Assembly: GCF_021044885.1 (NCBI RefSeq)
Contig: NZ_JAJNOD010000001.1
Span: forward strand, 1,178,001 to 1,242,000
Reading direction: 5' to 3'
Length of the DNA: 64,000 nucleotides
From: Microbacterium nymphoidis
GTDB taxonomy: Bacteria; Actinomycetota; Actinomycetes; Actinomycetales; Microbacteriaceae
Position numbers and translations under genes: made by a program
Part shown: one piece after another, positions 58,928 through 64,000 of the stretch
Numbering within the stretch: position 1 is the first letter of the stretch
How the letters are laid out: each line of letters begins with the position of its first letter
Notes under the pieces: model-generated
The model's input: the letters and a program-made list of their open reading frames with translations, nothing else
Database searches by the model: none
What the model was told of the DNA's origin: nothing

Positions 58928-59686
58928 TCAGCGGTAGTAGACGGCCAGGGGGAAATCGCCGTCCGTACGTACCTGCATCGGGGTGTCGAATACGCGCTCC
59001 AGCACCTCGGGAACCATGAACTCCGCGGGCGTGCCGACGTGCTCCACATGACCGTCGCGCAGCGCCACCACGCGGTCGGCGTAGGCGGCGGCGAAGTTGA
59101 TGTCGTGCAGGACGATCACGATGGTGCGGCCGAGGTCGTCGGCCGCGCGGCGCAGCTGCTTCATCATCGCGACGGCGTGCTTCATGTCGAGGTTGTTGAG
59201 GGGCTCGTCCAGCAGCAGGTAGTCGGTCTCCTGCGCCAGCACCATCGCCACGTAGGCACGCTGACGCTGGCCGCCGGAGAGCTCGTCGAGATACCGCCCG
59301 GCCAGCGGCACGAGATCGAGGAACTCCAGCGCCGCATCCACGGCCTCGCGATCGGCCGCGGTGAGCCGTCCCTGCGAGTAGGGGAAACGCCCGAAGCCCA
59401 CGAGCTGACGCACCGTGAGCCGGGTCACGAAGTGGTTCTCCTGCCGCAGGATCGAGACCACCTTCGCGAGCTCGCGCGACGGCGTCCGCTGCACGTCGTG
59501 GCCGCCGACGCTGGCCGTGCCCGTGGAGGGATCCAGCAGGCGTCCCGCGATGGTCAACAGCGTCGACTTGCCGGCCCCGTTCGGGCCGACCAGCGCGGTC
59601 ACTCCCCCGGCCGGGATCTCGAGGGTGACGGGACCGAGCACGCGCAGGTCGCCGTAGGACTGGGAGACGTCGGTGAAGCTGATCAC
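58928..59686 (-). CDS. Siderophore ABC transporter ATPase (FepC/FeuV type)
   Basis: A 252-residue ATPase of the iron-siderophore/cobalamin class. Walker A GPNGAGKST lies near 34-42, the Q-loop is ILRQENHF, the signature is LSGGQRQRAYVAMVLAQ and Walker B is YLLLDEPLNNLD with HD following (VLHDINFAAAYADRV). It powers the two FecCD-type permeases whose genes precede it; the start overlaps the upstream stop by 4 bp. Last gene of the importer operon. Confidence 0.93.
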   Translation of the reverse strand: MISFTDVSQSYGDLRVLGPVTLEIPAGGVTALVGPNGAGKSTLLTIAGRLLDPSTGTASVGGHDVQRTPSRELAKVVSILRQENHFVTRLTVRQLVGFGRFPYSQGRLTAADREAVDAALEFLDLVPLAGRYLDELSGGQRQRAYVAMVLAQETDYLLLDEPLNNLDMKHAVAMMKQLRRAADDLGRTIVIVLHDINFAAAYADRVVALRDGHVEHVGTPAEFMVPEVLERVFDTPMQVRTDGDFPLAVYYR

Positions 59687-60675
59687 ATCGACCCCTTTCG
59701 CAGCAGGAGGATCACGAACGCCAGACCGCCGACGAACTCGATGATGACGGTCACGAGACCGGCGGCGTTGAACACGTGATGAAGGATGAAGTACGCACCG
59801 AGCAGCATCGCAGCGCCCAGCAGGACGGCGAACGGCAGCACCCGCCGATGCTCCTGCGAGCCGGTGAGCTGATACGCGAGGGTCGCCACGATGAATCCGA
59901 AGAAGGTCATCGGGCCCACCATCGTGGTCGAGATGGAGACCAGCACCGCCACGATCACGAGCGTCGTGATGACCTCGCGCTTGTGGTTGAGGCCGAGGTT
60001 GGTGGCGGTGTCACGCCCGAGCGCGAGCACGTCGAGACGGTGCCGGCGCACGAACACGAGCAGCAGGATCACCGCCACGATGCCGTATCCCACCGGCAGG
60101 TACTCCGCGTTCGAGTTGGAGATGTTGCCGAACAGCCGGGCCGCGAGGATGTCGAAGTCACCCGGGATCAGCATGCGCTGCATGAAGCTGGACAGCGTTC
60201 CGAATCCGGCGCCCAGCACCAGCCCCACCAGCAGCGTGACATGCAGACTGCCGCGCCGCCCCCCGAACAGCCAGCCGTACAGCAGGGTCGCGAACGCCAC
60301 CATCACGGCGCTCTGCACCAGCACCTTGGGCACCCCGTCGGTCGCGCTGAGCGCCTGCGCGCCGAGGAAGAAGGCCATCGCCGTCTGGATCAGCACGTAG
60401 AGCGCATCGAAGCCCATGATCGACGGCGTCAGGATCCGGTTGCCGGTGGCGGTGTGGAACAGCACCGTCGCGACCCCCTGGCAGGCGGCGACCAGGAGGA
60501 TCGTCACCACCGTCACCGAGCGCATCCGCACGATCAGCCAGAATCCCTTGCTGCCGGGTTCGGGACCGATGTCCCAGGTCATCACCAGCACCGCGGCGAC
60601 CAGGACGACCGCCGCCACGATCGCGAACCGCAGGGGTACCGGGACCGTGCGCTTCACCGTCCTCGCCTCAGCCAC
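59683..60675 (-). CDS. Siderophore ABC transporter permease (FecCD type), second subunit
   Basis: A 330-residue permease with nine to ten helices. MRSVTVVTILLVAACQGVATVLFHTATGNRILTP and LGRDTATNLGLNHKRE are characteristic of FecCD-type iron permeases, and the last helix ends in LLLRKGSM. It overlaps the partner permease gene by 8 bp and the ATPase gene by 4 bp, so all three are translated together. Confidence 0.92.
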   Translation of the reverse strand: MAEARTVKRTVPVPLRFAIVAAVVLVAAVLVMTWDIGPEPGSKGFWLIVRMRSVTVVTILLVAACQGVATVLFHTATGNRILTPSIMGFDALYVLIQTAMAFFLGAQALSATDGVPKVLVQSAVMVAFATLLYGWLFGGRRGSLHVTLLVGLVLGAGFGTLSSFMQRMLIPGDFDILAARLFGNISNSNAEYLPVGYGIVAVILLLVFVRRHRLDVLALGRDTATNLGLNHKREVITTLVIVAVLVSISTTMVGPMTFFGFIVATLAYQLTGSQEHRRVLPFAVLLGAAMLLGAYFILHHVFNAAGLVTVIIEFVGGLAFVILLLRKGSM

Positions 60676-61654
60676 GGGGACGTCCCTTCAGCAGCAGCGC
60701 GATGAAGACGGCTGCACCCACGATGCCGAGGATCATCGACACCGGGATCTCGAACGGGAAGATGATGACGCGGCCGATCACGTCACAGGCGAGCACCAGC
60801 GCGGCGCCCCCGAGACCCACCCACGGGATGTTGGAGCGCAGGTTGTCACCGCGCGCCATGGTTACGAGGTTCGGCACGACGAGCCCGAGGAACGGCAGGA
60901 AGCCGACGACCACGGTCGTCACGCCCGCGGCGATGGCGACGAGCGCCGTGCCGATGAACACCACGCGCTCGTAGTTCAGGCCCACGCTGGTCGCGACGTC
61001 CTTCCCGAGCCCGGCCACGGTGAAGCGGTCGGCGGCGATCCACACCAGCACCACCACGATCGCCACCACCCACAACGACTCGTAGCGACCTCGGACCACG
61101 GCGGAGAAGGACCCCTGGAACCACGTTCCCAGCATCTGCAGCATGTTGGTGGAGGCGGCGAGGTACGTGGTGAACGCGGAGACCACGGCGCCGAGCATCA
61201 TGCCCACCAGCGGCACGATGAGCGAGGACCGCAGCTTGATCCGCCGCAGCACCAGGATGAACAGCATCGTTCCGGCGAAGGCGGCCGCGGACGCCACGAT
61301 CATCCGCACCGGGATTCCGGCCTGCGGAGCCAGCAGCGTGATCAGCAGCAGTCCCAGCGACGCCCATTCGGTGGTTCCCGTCGTGGTCGGCTCGACGAAC
61401 CGGTTCTGGGTGAGCAGCTGCATGATGAGTCCGGCCACGCACATCGCCATCGCGGCCAGCACCAGCGAGATCGTCCGCGGAACGCGCGTGATCCAGAACA
61501 GCTCACCGCCGAACTCGTCGCGACCGAGGTCGTACGCGCCGACCGACAGCGAGAGGGCGAGGAGCCCGAGAACGCCGATCACCCCCAGGGCCGGGGGGAG
61601 CCAGGCAGGCAGTCGCCGGATGCGAGGGGTGGCCGATGGTGCGGAATCAGTCAT
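60668..61654 (-). CDS. Siderophore ABC transporter permease (FecCD type), first subunit
   Basis: A 328-residue permease. RVPRTISLVLAAMAMCVAGLIMQLLTQNRFVEP is the diagnostic FecCD opening, followed by LGKDVATSVGLNYER and GFLPFLGLVVPNLV. About ten helices. It begins 110 bp after the binding-protein gene, and a GC-rich hairpin lies in that gap. The ATG at 61654 (MTDSAPSATPR) is used because the open frame upstream does not resemble the family. Confidence 0.92.
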   Translation of the reverse strand: MTDSAPSATPRIRRLPAWLPPALGVIGVLGLLALSLSVGAYDLGRDEFGGELFWITRVPRTISLVLAAMAMCVAGLIMQLLTQNRFVEPTTTGTTEWASLGLLLITLLAPQAGIPVRMIVASAAAFAGTMLFILVLRRIKLRSSLIVPLVGMMLGAVVSAFTTYLAASTNMLQMLGTWFQGSFSAVVRGRYESLWVVAIVVVLVWIAADRFTVAGLGKDVATSVGLNYERVVFIGTALVAIAAGVTTVVVGFLPFLGLVVPNLVTMARGDNLRSNIPWVGLGGAALVLACDVIGRVIIFPFEIPVSMILGIVGAAVFIALLLKGRPRG

Positions 61655-61730
61655 GCGTTGCGTATCCGTGAGCAGCGGACAGGGGCCGCGGACCGGAGAG
61701 GAGCCTCCGGCCCGCGGCGTCGGATCCGGG

Positions 61731-61753
61731 CCGGGCCACGATGCGTGGCCCGG
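61731..61753 (-). terminator. Intercistronic hairpin in the siderophore operon
   Basis: CCGGGCCACG and CGTGGCCCGG pair as a 10-bp stem with a 3-base loop between the binding-protein stop (61765) and the first permease gene. It likely reduces read-through or protects the upstream mRNA, giving more binding protein than permease. Confidence 0.7.
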
Positions 61754-61764
61754 TCCGGAGGTCA

Positions 61765-62772
61765 TCAGCTCTTCGCGCCCGAGAAGGCCTGCGCCACCGA
61801 GTCGTACAGTCCGGTGTAGGCCTGGATGCCCTCGGTCAGGTAGAAGTTGCTGTCGAGGTAGACGATCTGCCCCTTCTGCACGGCGGGGACGTTCTTCAGC
61901 GCCTCGGACTGCTCGATGAGCTCCGCCGCGGAGATGTAGCCGTCCTCCTGGAACGCGCCGTCGCGGTCGAGCACGATGAGCCACTCGGGACCAGCGGCAG
62001 CGATCGCCTCGACGCTGATCTCGTCGCCCTGGTGGTTGGTGGAGCCCGAGCTGTCGATCGCGGGGACCAGGTTCAGCTCGGTGAACAGCGAGCCGACGCC
62101 ACGTCCCTCACCGGGGGCGGCGTAGTTGATCTTGCCGCCGGAGGTGATGAGGCCTGCCACGGTGGAGGTGCCGTCGTAGCTCTTCTTCGCCGCCGCGAGC
62201 GCTTCATCCATGGCGGCATTCAGCTTCTCGGCGTCGTCCTCACGAGCGAAGATCTGGCCGAGGATGGTGGTCTGCCGCTTGAGCTCCTCCACCGGGTCCT
62301 CACCGTCGCGCGGGCTGAGCTCGATCGTGGTGGGCGCGAGGGCGATGATGTCGTTGTAGAAGGAGGCGAAGCGGTAGCCACCGATCACGAGGTCGGGCTC
62401 GGCTTCGACGATGGCCTCCAGGTTGGGCTCGCGGTGCATGCCCACGTCGAGCACCTTCGGGTCGTCGGTGTACTTCGGCCATACCGTGCCCATGACGCCC
62501 TTCGGCGCCGCAGCGAGTGCGATGTCCCAGTCGTTCAGCGTCTGCATCACCGTGTTGTCGAGCGCGACGACGCTCTTGGGGTTCACCGGCACGGTCATCT
62601 CGCCGTGGTTGTCGGTGATCGTGACCTCGGTGGCCGTCACCTCGGTGGCGGACGCGGTGGGTTCGACCCCTGCTCCGGCGGCCTCACCGGAGCAGCCGGT
62701 GGCGATCAGTGCGAGGGCGGCGAGTGCCGCTCCAGCAGCGAGCGAGCGTCGGAAGATGGGTCGTGCGCGCAC
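61765..62772 (-). CDS. Siderophore ABC transporter substrate-binding lipoprotein
   Basis: A 335-residue family 8 binding protein. The signal peptide ends in ALIATGC (Cys27). The mature part shows the expected pattern: ITDNHGEMTVPVNPKSVVAL, then DVGMHREPNLEAIVEAEPDLVIGG, and GQIVYLDSNFYLTEGI near the end. It captures an iron-siderophore, perhaps of catecholate type as for FeuA/CeuE-like proteins. GTG 62772 is preceded by AGGAG six bases before. It is the first gene of the operon, and a DtxR-type box lies 64 bp upstream. Confidence 0.92.
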   Translation of the reverse strand: MRARPIFRRSLAAGAALAALALIATGCSGEAAGAGVEPTASATEVTATEVTITDNHGEMTVPVNPKSVVALDNTVMQTLNDWDIALAAAPKGVMGTVWPKYTDDPKVLDVGMHREPNLEAIVEAEPDLVIGGYRFASFYNDIIALAPTTIELSPRDGEDPVEELKRQTTILGQIFAREDDAEKLNAAMDEALAAAKKSYDGTSTVAGLITSGGKINYAAPGEGRGVGSLFTELNLVPAIDSSGSTNHQGDEISVEAIAAAGPEWLIVLDRDGAFQEDGYISAAELIEQSEALKNVPAVQKGQIVYLDSNFYLTEGIQAYTGLYDSVAQAFSGAKS

Positions 62773-62835
62773 GAGGAACTCCTGTCGATTGACGGTGTGT
62801 GGATTGCCGCGGCAGACGTGGCCGCCCTTCCAACA

Positions 62836-62852
62836 TAGGTAAGCCTTACCTA
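62836..62852. promoter_or_regulatory. DtxR/IdeR-type iron box
   Basis: TAGGTAAGCCTTACCTA, a perfect 8+1+8 palindrome close to the DtxR/IdeR consensus, in the gap between the siderophore operon and the divergent MFS gene. Iron-loaded repressor bound here would shut off the importer and possibly the exporter. Confidence 0.85.
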
Positions 62853-62934
62853 CAAACGCGACTTCATCTGATGTTTCGTGATCGTTCTGTGATGTTCAGG
62901 AGTAGTGTGTTCCGCGAATCCCGAAGGGAGCCCG

Positions 62935-64000
62935 ATGAGCACCGCTCTGACCGGTCAGCAGCGCCTGGTGACCACCATCGCGATCCTCGCGTCGTTTGTC
63001 ACGATGCTGGATTCGTCCATCGTCAACGTCGCCCTGCCCGCCATCGAGCGTGAGCTTCACGGCGGGCTCATCACTCAGCAGTGGGTGGTGGACGGCTACC
63101 TCGTCAGCCTGAGCGCGCTGATGCTGCTCGCCGGGTCCATCGCCGACGCCTACGGGCGCGTCCTGGTGATGCGCGTCGGTCTGATCGGCTTCGGGATCGC
63201 CTCCGTCGTCATCGCGGCATCGATTGATCCCACGATGCTGGTGATCGGCCGCGTGGTCCAAGGTGCCGCCGGCGCCTTCCTGCTGCCGAGTTCCCTCGCC
63301 CTCATCACCTCGCGCATCTCCGGCCCTGCTCAGGGACACGCGATCGGGGTGTGGACCGCGGTCACCACCGGCGCCATGCTCGTGGGACCGGTGCTCGGCG
63401 GCCTGCTCACCGATCATGCCTCGTGGCGGCTCGCGTTCCTCATCAATGTGGTCCCGATCGCCATCACCCTCTGGCTGCTCACACGGCTGACGGAGGCCGA
63501 CACGAACAGCCGGCTGCGCATCGACTGGTTCGGAGGCGTCGCATGCGCAGTGGGGCTGGGGCTGCTGACCGTGGGCCTCATCGAACAGCCGCGCTTCGGA
63601 TGGACGTCGCCGTTCACGATCGCCTTCCTCGTCGGCGGGGTCGTGGTGCTGGCCGTGTTCCTCTGGCGCCAGACCCGCGTTGCCCACCCGATCCTGCCCT
63701 TCTCACTGTTCCGCGTGGGCAACTTCGCGTGGGGCAATCTCGCGACGCTGTTCATCTACGCAGCACTCCCGCTCAACGGCTTCGTGATGGGGATCTACCT
63801 GCAGGAGGAAGCGGGGATGTCGGCGACGCTCGCGGGCCTGGCGAGCCTGCCGGTCACCATCATGATGATCCTGCTGAGCTCGCGCATGGGAGCGCTCAGC
63901 GGAAAGCTCGGCCCACGCCTGTTCATGAGCGTCGGGCCGCTGATCATGGCAGCGGGCGCGCTGCTGCTCCTGCTGGTGGCGCAGGACTTCGATTACTGGT
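62935..64000 (+). CDS. MFS exporter, DHA2 (14-helix) type, incomplete at the window edge
   Basis: The first 355 residues of a drug-efflux-type transporter; the frame is open to the end of the window. FVTMLDSSIVNVALPAIERE (motif D1), then QQWVVDGYLVSLSALMLLAGSIADAYGRV (motif A) and GRVVQGAAGAFLLPSSLALI are typical of DHA2. AAGGGAG lies 5 bases before ATG 62935. It may export a siderophore or a toxic compound, since it shares its promoter region with the iron-uptake operon; that link is inference. Confidence 0.92.
   Translation, partial: MSTALTGQQRLVTTIAILASFVTMLDSSIVNVALPAIERELHGGLITQQWVVDGYLVSLSALMLLAGSIADAYGRVLVMRVGLIGFGIASVVIAASIDPTMLVIGRVVQGAAGAFLLPSSLALITSRISGPAQGHAIGVWTAVTTGAMLVGPVLGGLLTDHASWRLAFLINVVPIAITLWLLTRLTEADTNSRLRIDWFGGVACAVGLGLLTVGLIEQPRFGWTSPFTIAFLVGGVVVLAVFLWRQTRVAHPILPFSLFRVGNFAWGNLATLFIYAALPLNGFVMGIYLQEEAGMSATLAGLASLPVTIMMILLSSRMGALSGKLGPRLFMSVGPLIMAAGALLLLLVAQDFDYW

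Overview
The window is GC-rich (about 70 percent by eye) and its genes look like those of an actinobacterium of the family Microbacteriaceae, most likely Microbacterium. The signs are the codon bias, lipoprotein-anchored ABC binding proteins, twin DeoR-N/LacI-C regulators, an Lsr2-type DNA-binding domain, a DtxR/IdeR-type iron box and many 4-bp ATGA/GTGA gene overlaps. There is no rRNA, CRISPR array or recognisable insertion sequence. One tRNA (Ser, anticodon CGA) is present.

Layout. 1-3.4 kb: small and housekeeping genes (start of an unknown gene, DUF3054, a frameshifted DUF3137-like membrane protein, a RelA/SpoT-type alarmone synthetase, a small hypothetical protein). 3.4-10.9 kb: a tightly overlapped minus-strand operon with a peptide-type ABC importer, a luciferase-like flavin monooxygenase and two carboxymuconolactone-decarboxylase/AhpD-fold proteins, the conserved but uncharacterised set typified by Klebsiella KPN_01858. 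11-17.7 kb: a DeoR/LacI-hybrid regulator divergent from a secreted 1818-residue GH59-like, many-domain glycosidase. 17.8-21.1 kb: PadR plus membrane protein, a VOC protein, a thiosulfate sulfurtransferase-like protein and a small membrane protein.

21.4-36.2 kb is a complete uronic-acid glycan utilisation locus. A ten-gene minus-strand operon encodes a DUF2264 protein, sugar-binding lipoprotein, two permeases, DUF624 protein, GH88 unsaturated glucuronyl hydrolase, FAH-family protein, KduD, KduI and a GH35 beta-galactosidase. It diverges from a heparinase II/III-like lyase and a second DeoR/LacI-hybrid regulator. The implied route is: lyase cuts the glycan, the ABC importer brings in oligosaccharides, GH88 and GH35 trim them, KduI and KduD carry the unsaturated uronate to 2-keto-3-deoxygluconate. 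A hexapeptide-repeat acyltransferase fused to a toroid-like domain follows.

38.7-55.5 kb is a mix of stand-alone genes: DEAD-box helicase, several SDR enzymes, an MFS exporter with a frameshifted LysR gene, an iron-regulated SIP-domain protein, a TPR protein, PhzF, DeoR/NudK pair, zinc alcohol dehydrogenase, aldo-keto reductase, beta-lactamase-fold hydrolase and a MarR/SDR pair. 55.5-58.7 kb looks like a small island of foreign or decaying genes beside tRNA-Ser: a truncated Fic gene, a gene fragment, an Mrr-like PD-(D/E)xK nuclease, a GIY-YIG-like protein and a stand-alone Lsr2 C-terminal domain. 58.9-62.8 kb is a siderophore ABC importer operon under a DtxR-type box, and the window ends inside a DHA2-type MFS exporter.

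Non-coding structure is unusually rich. A 50-bp unit with GGTCTCA/TGAGACC ends recurs at three intergenic loci with about 62-bp periodicity. A second 58-bp hairpin element occurs twice. Regulators sit next to phased 10-bp direct repeats. Two genes carry apparent single-base frameshifts that may be real or sequence errors.
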